Assembly (NCBI RefSeq): GCF_001945525.1
Contig: NZ_MPJW01000135.1
Location: 1 to 33,013, forward strand
Source: Ileibacterium valens
Lineage (GTDB): Bacteria > Bacillota_I > Bacilli_A > Erysipelotrichales > Erysipelotrichaceae
Direction of reading: 5' to 3'
Length of the DNA stretch: 33,013 nucleotides
Part shown: piece by piece, positions 22,939 to 31,748 of the stretch
Numbering within the stretch: position 1 is the first letter of the stretch
Layout: each line of letters starts with the position of its first letter
Notes under the pieces: model-generated
Databases searched by the model: none
The model's input: the letters and a program-made list of their open reading frames with translations, nothing else
What the model was told of the DNA's origin: nothing
Made by a program: the position numbers and the translations under genes

Positions 22939-24108
22939 ATGCTTGCTAAACAGAAAGATATAACCGATCATCAGGAACTTGAAACCATCAGGCGCCGCAG
23001 ACGAGAGCTTCATCAGATTCCGGAACAGGCACTCGACCTGCCAAAAACAGCGGCCTATCTCAAAAATGAATTAAAAAACACCAGTGCAGAAATTATCGAG
23101 CTCGATCAGGCTGGCAGCAGCTTTCTGGCTTATTTTGATGCCGGAAAACCGGAAACCATCGCATTTCGGGCTGATATGGATGCTCTTCCGGTATTCGAAG
23201 AAACCGGAGTGGAATTTAAGAGTCTTCATGAAGGAAAAATGCATGCCTGTGGTCATGATGGACATATGAGTATGCTTTTAGGTCTGGCTGATCGTATTGA
23301 ACGAAGAAAAGATGAATTAAAATCAAATATCCTTTTAATCTTTCAGGCAGGAGAAGAGACACCGGGAGGGGCCAGACTGATCTGTGATCAGAATGTCTTT
23401 GAAAAATATAATGTTCAGTCTGTTTTTGGTTCACATTTATGGCCGATGATTGAAGCGGGAAGCATCGGAGTCAGACCCATTGAAATGATGGCCAGAAGCT
23501 GCGAGATTCGGGTCTATATCCATGGAAAAAGCGCTCATGCCGCCAGATATCAGGAGGGAATAGATACGCTCGAAGCTGGATGCCGGTTTATTCTTGAATC
23601 CATTGCCCTAGAAAAGGGAATCGATGAAAAGCAATTTCGAATTCTTCGTTTTGGAAAGATGGAAGCTGGAACGGTCATGAATGCCGTAGCAGCAGAATGC
23701 TATATGGAAGGAACGATGAGAACCTTCCTTGATCCGGTTTTTGATGAGCTGCAATCCGGTCTGATCCAAATTAAGGACAAACTGGAAGAGCAGATGGGAG
23801 TTCGGATTGATATAGATTTTTCAAGCGGATATCCGGCTGTGATCAATGATGAAATCCTGACAGAAGAAATCCTTGAAAGAAATCCAGCAATCATTCGTTT
23901 AGAAAAACCGGAAATGATTTCAGAAGATTTTTCATTCTATCAAAAGAAAGTTCCAGGAGTTTTCTTTTTTGTCGGAACCGGAACCGGAATCCCACTGCAT
24001 TCAAGTCACTTCAACTTTGATGAAGAGATTTTAAAGTCCGGGATCGATCTGTATGAAGATTTAGCGTTTCATCCATTAAAACATGCTTTGAATAAAAACA
24101 GAGGCTGA
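22939..24108 (+). CDS. dapL: M20-family amidohydrolase, probable N-acetyldiaminopimelate deacetylase
   Basis: The 389-residue protein is an M20D metallo-amidohydrolase with ADMDALPV (79-86), the metal-binding HACGHDGH (102-109; Cys104, His106), catalytic GEE (138-140), the dimerisation-domain GKSAHAA and a late SEDFSFY metal motif. The same family includes hippurate hydrolases and IAA-amino-acid hydrolases, so sequence alone is not specific. Its position divergent from the dap block that contains DapH fits deacetylation of N-acetyl-L,L-DAP to L,L-DAP, the substrate of DapF. It lies outside the lysine riboswitch. The ATG at 22939 has AGGAGA 9 bases upstream; the in-frame ATG at 22900 has no such site. 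Confidence 0.78.
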   Translation: MLAKQKDITDHQELETIRRRRRELHQIPEQALDLPKTAAYLKNELKNTSAEIIELDQAGSSFLAYFDAGKPETIAFRADMDALPVFEETGVEFKSLHEGKMHACGHDGHMSMLLGLADRIERRKDELKSNILLIFQAGEETPGGARLICDQNVFEKYNVQSVFGSHLWPMIEAGSIGVRPIEMMARSCEIRVYIHGKSAHAARYQEGIDTLEAGCRFILESIALEKGIDEKQFRILRFGKMEAGTVMNAVAAECYMEGTMRTFLDPVFDELQSGLIQIKDKLEEQMGVRIDIDFSSGYPAVINDEILTEEILERNPAIIRLEKPEMISEDFSFYQKKVPGVFFFVGTGTGIPLHSSHFNFDEEILKSGIDLYEDLAFHPLKHALNKNRG

Positions 24109-24179
24109 GAGCTGATCTTCAGATCTGAACCAGAGAACTGAACTATAGTCTATATCAGATTATTTGTTTATAAACGAAT

Positions 24180-24220
24180 AAAAGCGATCCAGAAGTATAA
24201 AAACTGGATCGCTTTTGTTT
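24180..24220 (+). terminator. Bidirectional terminator between convergent genes
   Basis: AAAAGCGATCCAG (24180-24192) and CTGGATCGCTTTT (24204-24216) pair perfectly over 13 bases. Runs of T follow on the plus strand, and TTTTATT follows on the minus strand, so it can end both the M20 gene and the membrane-protein gene at 24310. Confidence 0.9.
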
Positions 24221-24309
24221 TAGCGAATATCAATAACATTAGATGTCAGATCTACTGATTGCTGAATTTCTGAACTTCTGAACTCATGCATTCTCTGAAG
24301 ATATTTTCT

Positions 24310-24840
24310 CTAGAGGTATTTTTTGGTTTCAAAAGACTGTATCAGCATGAAGATGCCTTCGACGATTAAAAAGATTCCGCCGATTTTCAGAAGATTTTTT
24401 ACAGCTCCCATTGGATTAAAGATCAAAAATGCCCCTCCGATCATTAACACGATCGCAAACAGAGTGTTAAATCCCCATCCGGTAAATCGGGCATCTTTGA
24501 GAATCATTGAACGCTGAATCTGAAGAATGCCGTTGATCAGCATGATCACTCCAACCACAATCGGGAAAAAGGAAATCAGCCAGGTTGGACGGGCCAGCAG
24601 GATCAGACCTCCGATAATGCATGGAATACCATATAGGATTGCCGCAGAGCTGTTTAAAGTCCGATGGGCAAAATACAGATAAGCCTGATATATACCATAA
24701 ATCAAAAAGCAGGCTCCGATGACTCTGACCAGATTGATCAGAACCCCAGCTGAAAAGAAGCACATAAAAATTCCGCCCAGGATATATAACAAAGCAAGCG
24801 AGGCGGTCTGCTTTGTCGTTTGCTGCAGATAAGATTTCAT
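24310..24840 (-). CDS. HdeD/DUF308-family membrane protein
   Basis: A 176-residue protein with six predicted membrane segments in three pairs and small loops, ending ETKKYL. Gly-rich repeats such as YILGGIFMCFF, IPCIIGGLILLARP and VLMIGGAFLIFNP match the DUF308 family, to which the acid-resistance protein HdeD belongs. Function in Bacillota is not established. I chose the ATG at 24840 because AAGGAG lies 8 bases upstream; the in-frame ATG at 24846 is only 2 bases from that site, and the longest frame (from 24936) adds a hydrophilic stretch spanning the ribosome-binding site. It is a single gene. Confidence 0.8.
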   Translation of the reverse strand: MKSYLQQTTKQTASLALLYILGGIFMCFFSAGVLINLVRVIGACFLIYGIYQAYLYFAHRTLNSSAAILYGIPCIIGGLILLARPTWLISFFPIVVGVIMLINGILQIQRSMILKDARFTGWGFNTLFAIVLMIGGAFLIFNPMGAVKNLLKIGGIFLIVEGIFMLIQSFETKKYL

Positions 24841-25154
24841 ATTCATTTCTCCTTCGCCATAAGGCAATTGATGATTTCTTTCACCTTTATTATCGGATAA
24901 GAATGGAAAGTTTTTCATTCCGTTGACCACAGTCATTAAACTGTAAGGAATTGCAAGGCAAGATCAATTCAAAAAGGACTGTTTATAGACCGTACCGATC
25001 CTTTTGCAGGATGAAAGCGTCTTGAAAAAGATCAAAAAACAGACTAAAAACATTCAAACGATAGAGAAGAAACGATTTAATCTGTGTTATGATCAAATGG
25101 AAATTGTTAAATTTACAACTCGATAATTACCGGATTTGAGGAAGGAAACCGATT
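24841..25154. other. Divergent intergenic region between the DUF308 and HAD genes
   Basis: It contains the ribosome-binding site of the minus-strand gene (complement of 24849-24854) and the plus-strand promoter at 25085-25093. I see no clear minus-strand promoter, repeat or extra gene. Confidence 0.5.
25085..25093 (+). promoter_or_regulatory. Extended -10 promoter for the HAD hydrolase
   Basis: TG-T (25085-25087) directly precedes TATGAT (25088-25093). No -35 is recognisable, as is common with extended -10 elements. The leader would be about 55 bases. Confidence 0.55.
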
Positions 25155-25934
25155 ATGAAATTGCTTGCATCCGATTATGACGGAACTCTAAAATTTGGAG
25201 AAACGCTTGACGAAAGCGATCTCAGTGCGATACGCCGCTGGAAAGAGGAAGGAAACCTGTTTGCCATTGTCACAGGTCGTTCCAAGAATTCTATTTTTAA
25301 TGAAGCGGCTGCTCATGATATTCCAGTCGATTATTTTGTAACGAATAATGGCGGAATGATTTTTGACTCGAATGGGAACCGACTGATGACCTCACAGCTT
25401 GATACCCTTTGCGCAGTTGACCTGATGTTTGTTGCTCATGAAACTCCAGATGTGGTCAGCTATATGGTCAATAATGGATTTGAACGTCATAAAATTGAAG
25501 TTCATCCGCATCTGGAAGATCATCGCTATCCACATATCAATCCGGATTGGACTGAAGAGCAGATCATGGACAGTGGGCAGTTTGGACAGATCGTTTTTTC
25601 TATGAGAGATCCTCAGGCTGCCATTGAATTTGCAGATTCGATTAATCAGTATTTTGGACACCAGGTAACGGCTTATGCCAACAATTATTGTGTAGATGTC
25701 TGCCCGCATGGTGTATCAAAAGCCACTGGACTTGAATTTGTCACTGAGTTTGCCAATGTGCCGGAAATGGATGTTTACTGCATGGGCGATTCCTATAATG
25801 ATGTTCCAATGCTTGCCGGATGCTTTAATTCCGCAGCTTCCGCTCTGGCTCCTGCAGAAGTTCAGGAAAACGGACGCTGGGTTTATCCAACTCTTGGGGA
25901 TTTCATTACGGCCATTGAATCGGAAAGTATCTAA
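25155..25934 (+). CDS. Cof-type HAD-superfamily phosphatase
   Basis: A haloacid-dehalogenase hydrolase of the Cof (class IIB cap) type, acting on small phosphorylated metabolites, often sugar phosphates or cofactor intermediates. In its 259 residues motif I is SDYDGTL (nucleophile Asp7, Asp9), motif II is the Thr of IVTGRS (38-43), motif III is Lys189 and motif IV is GDSYNDVPM (Asp212, Asp216). The cap lies between about 80 and 180. AGGAAGG-like sequence precedes the ATG. It is a single gene with its own promoter and terminator; the neighbours do not reveal its substrate. Confidence 0.9.
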   Translation: MKLLASDYDGTLKFGETLDESDLSAIRRWKEEGNLFAIVTGRSKNSIFNEAAAHDIPVDYFVTNNGGMIFDSNGNRLMTSQLDTLCAVDLMFVAHETPDVVSYMVNNGFERHKIEVHPHLEDHRYPHINPDWTEEQIMDSGQFGQIVFSMRDPQAAIEFADSINQYFGHQVTAYANNYCVDVCPHGVSKATGLEFVTEFANVPEMDVYCMGDSYNDVPMLAGCFNSAASALAPAEVQENGRWVYPTLGDFITAIESESI

Positions 25935-26263
25935 AACCGATTAAACCCGTCATAGACCATACTGATTCTGAATATTTTCAACTGAATCGATCAAATCGAT
26001 TCAAAACAGGAGAACCGTCATAAAACGTCGGTTCTCCTGTTTTTGATTTACCATATTTTCGAAAGCGAGCCTTTTTATCCATTAAACTTAAAACTGGAAA
26101 CTTCTGAACGAACTTTCGCAAAACTAAAAGCAAAACAAAATAGGATATGAACTCGGCACGTGTCTGCCAATATTTCATAATAAACCTGTAAAATCAGGTT
26201 TATAGATAAGATTTCGATAAGACATTGTTGATGATTCATGAATATGAAGAAAGGAAGTATGTT
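25935..26263. other. Intergenic region between the HAD and cdaA genes
   Basis: Besides the terminator at 26003-26045 it holds a perfect 9-pair hairpin ATAAACCTG/CAGGTTTAT (26180-26203) without a T-run, about 60 bases before cdaA. A promoter for cdaA is not obvious; CATAAT (26176-26181) and TAAGAT (26207-26212) are possible -10 boxes with no good -35. A minus-strand frame at 26178-25978 overlaps the terminator and is not credible. Confidence 0.5.
26003..26045 (+). terminator. Intrinsic terminator after the HAD gene
   Basis: The 15-base arms AAAACAGGAGAACCG (26003-26017) and CGGTTCTCCTGTTTT (26029-26043) pair perfectly, ending in a T-run. Confidence 0.92.
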
Positions 26264-27226
26264 ATGAATTTTGGATGGTCGGAATTCAGTCTGCTCATCA
26301 GATTGATTCTGGATATTCTATGTGTCTGGGCATTGGTCTATGCCGGAATTCGAATTATTCGAAATAACAATCGAACGATTCAGATCGTAAAGGGAATTCT
26401 TGCCCTGTTTATCCTGCGTCTGGTCGCCATGTGGCTGGATTTAAAATCGGTGAACTATCTGCTGGATACGTTCTTAAACTGGAGTGTCATGCTGATCTTG
26501 ATTGTACTGCAGCCTGAAATTCGTTCCATGTTAGAAAAAATGGGAAAGACCAATACGATCTTTTCTTCGAACATTCCTGCGGCAAAAATCAACACTATGA
26601 TTAATGAACTCGTAAAGGCAGTCAGTGATATGTCCAAATCAAAGACAGGTGCGCTGATCAGCATTCAGATGGCGCAGGATATGACTGATTATTCGGACAC
26701 GGGAATTAAGACGGATTCGGATGTCACCTCTGAATTACTGGAGACAATATTTCAGTATGGAACGCCAATGCATGATGGTGCAGCCATTATTAAAGGGGAT
26801 AAACTTGCAGCAGCAGCAGCCTATTTTCCAAGTACTAGCCGGGATCTGCCAAGTAAATACGGAGCCAGACATCGAGCAGCTGTTGGTATTTCTGAAGTGA
26901 CCGATTCGATTACTCTAGTCGTCAGTGAAGAGACTGGCAATATTTCAATCGCCCAGCGCGGAACGCTCACTCAGACCAATCCGGAAGCCCTGCGCCGGTT
27001 CTTAACCAATAAATTGATTCCCGACGTAGCCGATGCTCCGCAAAGCGTCCTATCCCCAGTGATCAATACCGCACGAAATATTTCCAGTAATTTTACCCGG
27101 GGAAGACAAAATGCGAAAAATCATGATGATCGTGTCAAGGCCATTGAAATTGTCGACTTAAGAAGCAATGAAGAGGCTCAACCGCAAAAGGAGCAGACGA
27201 AAGGAGGCACCACCAATGGAAAATAA
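26264..27226 (+). CDS. cdaA: Diadenylate cyclase CdaA
   Basis: CdaA makes the second messenger c-di-AMP from two ATP at the membrane, controlling potassium and osmotic balance and wall homeostasis in Bacillota. The 320-residue protein has three N-terminal membrane segments (about 8-28, 38-57 and 68-84) and the DisA_N cyclase domain with DGA (171-173) and RHR (202-204), both needed for activity. The ATG at 26264 has AAAGGA 8 bases upstream; the longer in-frame ATG at 26225 has none. Its end overlaps ybbR by 11 bases. The order cdaA-ybbR-glmM is the conserved c-di-AMP cluster. Confidence 0.96.
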   Translation: MNFGWSEFSLLIRLILDILCVWALVYAGIRIIRNNNRTIQIVKGILALFILRLVAMWLDLKSVNYLLDTFLNWSVMLILIVLQPEIRSMLEKMGKTNTIFSSNIPAAKINTMINELVKAVSDMSKSKTGALISIQMAQDMTDYSDTGIKTDSDVTSELLETIFQYGTPMHDGAAIIKGDKLAAAAAYFPSTSRDLPSKYGARHRAAVGISEVTDSITLVVSEETGNISIAQRGTLTQTNPEALRRFLTNKLIPDVADAPQSVLSPVINTARNISSNFTRGRQNAKNHDDRVKAIEIVDLRSNEEAQPQKEQTKGGTTNGK

Positions 27227-28019
27227 GGACCATATCGAACAGAAGACGAATAAGGACTCCTGGTTTTCTGATCTTGGACACGATTTTTTACAGATAGCCA
27301 AAAGCCTTGGAAATCGGGTTTCCAAGCTTTTCGATAAAGTGATTTACAATCAGCGGGCTTCCTTAATCGTCTCTGGCGTTTTTGCCTTAATCTTCTGTGT
27401 TTCACTCAGCTTTGATGAATTACGCCTGACTCTTTTTTCACAGGATAAAACCACTCTTTTACTGAACAGTGTGCCCGTAGAGGCAACTTATGATGAAAGT
27501 ACCTATGAAATTACCGGGCTGCCAACCACCGCAAACATGGAAGTTGAAGGAGATCCTGCGGATCTGCAGCTGGTTCGAACTCAGAATTCAGCCAGTGTTC
27601 AGGCTGACCTGACCAATGTTCAGGAAGGAAGCAACAGTGTGGTCTTAAAAGCTTCAGGACTGCCATCTGGTGTCAGCGCAGTCGTTGATCCGGAAAGTGC
27701 TGAAATTAACGTGCTGAAAAAATATTCCCGAACTTTCTTTGTGACCCCAGAACTGATCGTTGGAGATAACCAGACAGAAAGTCAGTTTGAAACCCCACAA
27801 CTCTCTGCAAAGAGCGTATCGATCAAAGCCACCAAAGATAAGCTGAATTCAATCCGCAGTGTAAAAGCGATTGTCGATACGGCCGGTCATGATTCAGATT
27901 TCAGTGCAAATGCCATTTTAGTGGCTTATGACTCCAATGGACGGCAAGTCAATGTCACCATCAATCCACCGACAATCAATGCTTCCGTCAAGGTTAAAAA
28001 CGAACCGAATCATGGATAG
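27216..28019 (+). CDS. ybbR: YbbR/CdaR-family regulator of CdaA
   Basis: A bitopic membrane protein that in other Bacillota binds CdaA and modulates c-di-AMP synthesis from outside the membrane. The 267-residue product has a cytoplasmic N-terminal part of about 47 residues, one membrane segment (about 48-65) and extracytoplasmic YbbR beta repeats (about 70-265, with NMEVEGDPADLQLV-like and VRTQNSASVQADL segments). The ATG at 27216 follows AAAGGAGG by 8 bases; the in-frame ATG at 27168 has no comparable site. It is somewhat shorter than B. subtilis CdaR, so it probably has fewer YbbR repeats. Confidence 0.9.
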   Translation: MENKDHIEQKTNKDSWFSDLGHDFLQIAKSLGNRVSKLFDKVIYNQRASLIVSGVFALIFCVSLSFDELRLTLFSQDKTTLLLNSVPVEATYDESTYEITGLPTTANMEVEGDPADLQLVRTQNSASVQADLTNVQEGSNSVVLKASGLPSGVSAVVDPESAEINVLKKYSRTFFVTPELIVGDNQTESQFETPQLSAKSVSIKATKDKLNSIRSVKAIVDTAGHDSDFSANAILVAYDSNGRQVNVTINPPTINASVKVKNEPNHG

Positions 28020-28061
28020 ACACTCCCAGGCTTTCCAATGAAAACGGATTTTCGAATGACG

Positions 28062-28120
28062 AACTTTCAAAGTATGGTTGAAAGATTAAAATCAATCCAC
28101 CATACTTGACTTTGGAAGTT
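28062..28120 (+). repeat. Imperfect long hairpin between ybbR and glmM
   Basis: The inner arms AAGTATGGT (28070-28078) and ACCATACTT (28099-28107) pair perfectly. The outer arms AACTTTC (28062-28068) and GGAAGTT (28114-28120) pair with one G-U. No T-run follows, so this is more likely a processing or stability element within the operon than a terminator. Confidence 0.55.
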
Positions 28121-28281
28121 ATAAAAAACAAACTTCATCCTCATTATTTCGGAATTTCATAACCCTGATTGAAATATCCTGAAGATCAGGTATGAAAACA
28201 GTGAAAATTGACGGAAGTGAGGTTTGCTCAACAAAAGAAATCATTCATCTGAGTATCACAAGCGAAAGGAACGATGAAATT

Positions 28282-29628
28282 ATGGGAAAATATTTTGGAA
28301 CTGATGGTGTGCGCGGCCGCGCCAATGAAGAACTGACAATGGAAATGGCGATTCGAATTGGTCAGTATCTTGGATGGTATTACTCGCAGAATAAAAAGCA
28401 CGCCAGAATTCTGATTGGAAAGGATACCCGCCTTTCCGGAGATATGTTTGAACTTGCTTTAGCCGCTGGGGCAACCAGCACCGGAGCCAATTGCTTCCTG
28501 CTTGGCGTCTGCCCAACTCCAGCCATTTCTTATCTGGTAAACAAGGAAAAATTTGATTGCGGAATCATGGTCTCTGCGTCACACAATCCATATTACGACA
28601 ATGGAATTAAAATCTTCAACCATGAAGGAATCAAAATGGAAGAAGAGCTTCTATTGCAGATTGAAGATTATATGGATGGAAAAACTGAACTGCCTTTAGC
28701 AACCGGCGACAAGGTCGGAGAATATGTCAGCTGGGAAGATGGAATGGAAATTTATATTTCCTGGCTTAAGGAAATCGTACCAGTTGATCTTTCAGGAATG
28801 AAAATCGCTGTCGATCTGGCAAATGGATCAGCAGTCAGCTCTGCCGTTGAAACATTAACTGCTTTAGGAGCAACGGTTGAGGCCATTAATAATTCACCAA
28901 ACGGCATCAATATCAACCTGAAAGCAGGAAGCACTCATCCGGAAGGACTTCAGCGTTTCGTCACTGAAAATGAATGCGATCTGGGTCTGGCTTTTGATGG
29001 CGATGCGGACCGTCTGATTGCGGTGAACTCGGATGGAGATCTTGTCGATGGAGACTTCATTCTTTATATCCTTGGACGTCATCTCAAGAACGTAAACCGC
29101 CTGAACAAGAATATGGTCGTTACGACAGTTATGGCTAACCTTGGTTTATATAAGGCCCTTGATCAGTCGAAAATTGATTACATCCAGACGGATGTCGGAG
29201 ATAAGTATGTTCTTGAAGAAATGCAGAAGAATAATTACTATCTCGGCGGTGAACAGAGCGGACATATCATTTTCTATGAAAATGCGGTAACTGGTGATGG
29301 ACTGCTGACCGGTCTGAAACTGCTTGAATGCATGAAGGATACCAATAAGTCGGTTCAGGAACTTTCTGAAGGTCTGTTCATTTATCCGCAGCTGCTCAAG
29401 AACGTCAGAGTAAAAGATAAGAATATCGTACTGCATGATGAGGATATTCAAAACGAAATTGATGCAGTAGCAGCTGATCTGGGTGAAGATGGAAGAATTC
29501 TCGTTCGTCCAAGCGGAACCGAACCCCTGATCCGCGTTATGGTAGAAGCAAGAACTGATGAAATCTGCGAGGAATGCGTAGACCGCGTCTGCTCTCTGAT
29601 TAACGAAAAAGGATATGCGGCCGATTAG
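28282..29628 (+). CDS. glmM: Phosphoglucosamine mutase
   Basis: GlmM converts glucosamine-6-phosphate to glucosamine-1-phosphate for UDP-GlcNAc, feeding MurA and the cell wall. The 448-residue enzyme has all four family motifs: the phosphorylated Ser100 in VSASHNP, the metal-binding DGDADR, the sugar-binding GEQSGH and the phosphate-binding RPSGTEP. The start is ATG 28282 with AAAGGA 11 bases upstream; the in-frame ATG at 28192 lacks a site and would add 30 unrelated residues. In B. subtilis, Lactococcus and others GlmM interacts with CdaA, consistent with this cluster. The response regulator begins 20 bases after its stop. Confidence 0.96.
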   Translation: MGKYFGTDGVRGRANEELTMEMAIRIGQYLGWYYSQNKKHARILIGKDTRLSGDMFELALAAGATSTGANCFLLGVCPTPAISYLVNKEKFDCGIMVSASHNPYYDNGIKIFNHEGIKMEEELLLQIEDYMDGKTELPLATGDKVGEYVSWEDGMEIYISWLKEIVPVDLSGMKIAVDLANGSAVSSAVETLTALGATVEAINNSPNGININLKAGSTHPEGLQRFVTENECDLGLAFDGDADRLIAVNSDGDLVDGDFILYILGRHLKNVNRLNKNMVVTTVMANLGLYKALDQSKIDYIQTDVGDKYVLEEMQKNNYYLGGEQSGHIIFYENAVTGDGLLTGLKLLECMKDTNKSVQELSEGLFIYPQLLKNVRVKDKNIVLHDEDIQNEIDAVAADLGEDGRILVRPSGTEPLIRVMVEARTDEICEECVDRVCSLINEKGYAAD

Positions 29629-29648
29629 GACCGCGAAAGGAGTTATTT

Positions 29649-30308
29649 ATGAAACGTGTGATCAATGTTGTTGAAGACGAGAAGGATCTCAATAATCTGG
29701 TCGCCCAGTACCTGAAAAAAGAAGGTTACGAAGTTAATTCTTACTATACCTACGAAGAAGCCAGCTCTCATACCGGAGATGACGATGTCCATCTGTGGAT
29801 TCTCGATATCATGCTTGATGACAAGTCCGGATTTGATCTGCTCGAAGAAATCCGTCTGCAGGATCCGGAAACCCCAATTATTTTCATGTCGGCCCGTGAT
29901 AAAGAATTTGATCGAATCATCGGACTTGAAAAAGGCTGTGATGATTACATCACAAAACCATTCTCGCCAAAGGAAATGGTTCTGCGCGTAAACAACATCA
30001 TCAAACGGGCCTACCGCGATACAAATAATCGAATTTCCATTGATGGCTATGAACTCGATGAAGAACAGCGCAAGGTTTACGCTGAAAATGAAGAAATTGA
30101 ACTGACCACAAAAGAATTTGATCTGCTGATGATGTTTATCAAAAACAAGGGAATTGCATTCTCAAGGGATAAGATTCTTGAAAATGTCTGGGATGAAAAC
30201 TATTTTGGCAGTGATCGAGTTGTGGATGATACCCTGCGCCGTTTAAGAAAGAAGCTTCCTAACCTGAATATTCATACCATCTATGGTTATGGATATCGTC
30301 TGGGATAG
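29649..30308 (+). CDS. OmpR/PhoB-family response regulator
   Basis: The 219-residue regulator has an N-terminal receiver (about 1-118) with Asp10, the phosphoacceptor Asp53 in ILDIMLD, Ser81 and Lys103 in TKPF, then a winged-helix DNA-binding domain (about 128-219, ending TIYGYGYRLG). AAAGGAG precedes the ATG by 6 bases. It sits 20 bases after glmM and 9 bases before its partner kinase, so it is likely co-transcribed with the c-di-AMP cluster. Its targets are unknown; the placement suggests an envelope-related signal. Confidence 0.93.
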   Translation: MKRVINVVEDEKDLNNLVAQYLKKEGYEVNSYYTYEEASSHTGDDDVHLWILDIMLDDKSGFDLLEEIRLQDPETPIIFMSARDKEFDRIIGLEKGCDDYITKPFSPKEMVLRVNNIIKRAYRDTNNRISIDGYELDEEQRKVYAENEEIELTTKEFDLLMMFIKNKGIAFSRDKILENVWDENYFGSDRVVDDTLRRLRKKLPNLNIHTIYGYGYRLG

Positions 30309-30317
30309 AAGTAAGGC

Positions 30318-31748
30318 ATGAAAAATTTCTTTTCGGGAAATTTTAGAAAACTCTCATTGACCCAGCAGGTTCTTTCCCTGATCCTGCTGATGGTCATCTT
30401 TTTGAGTATATTTTTTGTCTTCTTTCTTTCCGATAATATGTCGGCTACCATCTCCAAACAGATTTATTCGATGATGTCCTATTCTCAGCAGCCAGTCGTC
30501 AGAGCTCTTGAGACAGGCAGGGAAAATACTTTTGATTCGGAATTTTTCGAATATCTAGCGACGGATCCGTATCAGGAAACCGGCGTTGTCATGAAAACAA
30601 GAGATTACATGATTACACGTTCTCTTGAAGACTATCCGGCAAGTTATGAAGAATATGTAGAAAAGCAGGCATTCAAACTGCTCGATAATCCACTTCCGGT
30701 TGTCTCGCAGAATAAGACGCGGGTCGCTGGTGCGGACCTCTATTATCGGCTGCAAAAAATAGAAACACCTTTTGGACCTGCGGTGATCTTCACCTACATG
30801 GATGGAGAATACGCCAATGAACTCAGAACCTCCTTAATGGATGGAACGATGTATGCGACTGTGCTTGCGTTCTTTTTGATTCTGATGATTTTTGTGTTCT
30901 GGGTTTTCTCGATCATTCATCCTTTAAACCAGATCAGAGCCTACATCACTCAGATCAAGCAGGGCAAGGATGTTGAGCTCTATATCAATCGCGATGATGA
31001 AATTGGAGAAGTAGCCAAGGAACTAAGAACATTGACTACTGAGCTTGCAAAACAGGAAAAATCCAAAGAAGAAATGATTCATAACATTTCACATGATTTA
31101 AAGACACCAATTGCTACGATCAAATCCTATTCCGAATCCATTAAGGATGGAATCTATCCATATGGAGATCTTGAAAGCAGTGTTGATGTCATTCTGAATA
31201 ATGCTCAGCGTCTGGAAGATAAGGTTCACTCTCTTCTTTACATGAATCGAATTGAGTATTTAGTCAGCTCGGATGCAGAAGGGGTAGTAACCAATATGAA
31301 GGATGTCATCAATGATGTTGTTCTGAATTCGGTTGTCATCAAACCGGAAATTGAAATCATCACAGATATCGAAGAAGTCTTCTTTGATGGTCTGTTTGAA
31401 AGCTGGAGAGTCTGTGTTGAAAACATCATGCAGAATGCCTTCCGCTATGCCAAAAGCTATATCCGGATCACGGTTCGTGAAAATGAACTGATGATCGCAA
31501 ACGACGGACCGAAAATGCCTGAAGATCGAATTGAAGCCCTGTTCAAACCGTATGTGAAAGGTGAGGGCGGAAAATTTGGACTCGGACTATCCATTGTCTC
31601 TAAAGTGGTGAATGCCAACCACTACAAGGTAGAAGGCTTGAATACAGAGGATGGAGTCTGCTTCAGAATTTATCGGGACGTACCAAAACCAAAGAGTGGT
31701 AAGTTTTCCATGAACAATAACCGCTCTTCAAGAGGAAAAAAACAATGA
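30318..31748 (+). CDS. Membrane sensor histidine kinase
   Basis: This is the partner kinase of the preceding regulator. The 476-residue protein has one membrane segment (about 18-38), an extracytoplasmic sensor region of about 140 residues, a second membrane segment (about 180-202), a HAMP linker, a HisKA domain with His259 in ISHDLKTP and an ATPase domain with the N box (Asn373 in ENIMQNAFRYA), NDGP (395-398) and GLGLSIV (421-427). The sensor region gives no recognisable ligand domain to me. The basic C-terminal tail (KPKSGKFSMNNNRSSRGKK) extends beyond the ATPase domain. The stop overlaps the next gene by 4 bases (ATGA). Confidence 0.93.
   Translation: MKNFFSGNFRKLSLTQQVLSLILLMVIFLSIFFVFFLSDNMSATISKQIYSMMSYSQQPVVRALETGRENTFDSEFFEYLATDPYQETGVVMKTRDYMITRSLEDYPASYEEYVEKQAFKLLDNPLPVVSQNKTRVAGADLYYRLQKIETPFGPAVIFTYMDGEYANELRTSLMDGTMYATVLAFFLILMIFVFWVFSIIHPLNQIRAYITQIKQGKDVELYINRDDEIGEVAKELRTLTTELAKQEKSKEEMIHNISHDLKTPIATIKSYSESIKDGIYPYGDLESSVDVILNNAQRLEDKVHSLLYMNRIEYLVSSDAEGVVTNMKDVINDVVLNSVVIKPEIEIITDIEEVFFDGLFESWRVCVENIMQNAFRYAKSYIRITVRENELMIANDGPKMPEDRIEALFKPYVKGEGGKFGLGLSIVSKVVNANHYKVEGLNTEDGVCFRIYRDVPKPKSGKFSMNNNRSSRGKKQ

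Noticed and set aside
25978-26178. Minus-strand frame of 66 codons with a hydrophobic stretch
   Set aside because: It runs through the perfect terminator hairpin of the HAD gene, has only a weak ribosome-binding site and no recognisable family.
26180-26203. Possible c-di-AMP riboswitch upstream of cdaA
   Set aside because: Only a simple 9-pair hairpin is present; the multi-helix ydaO-type structure is not seen.
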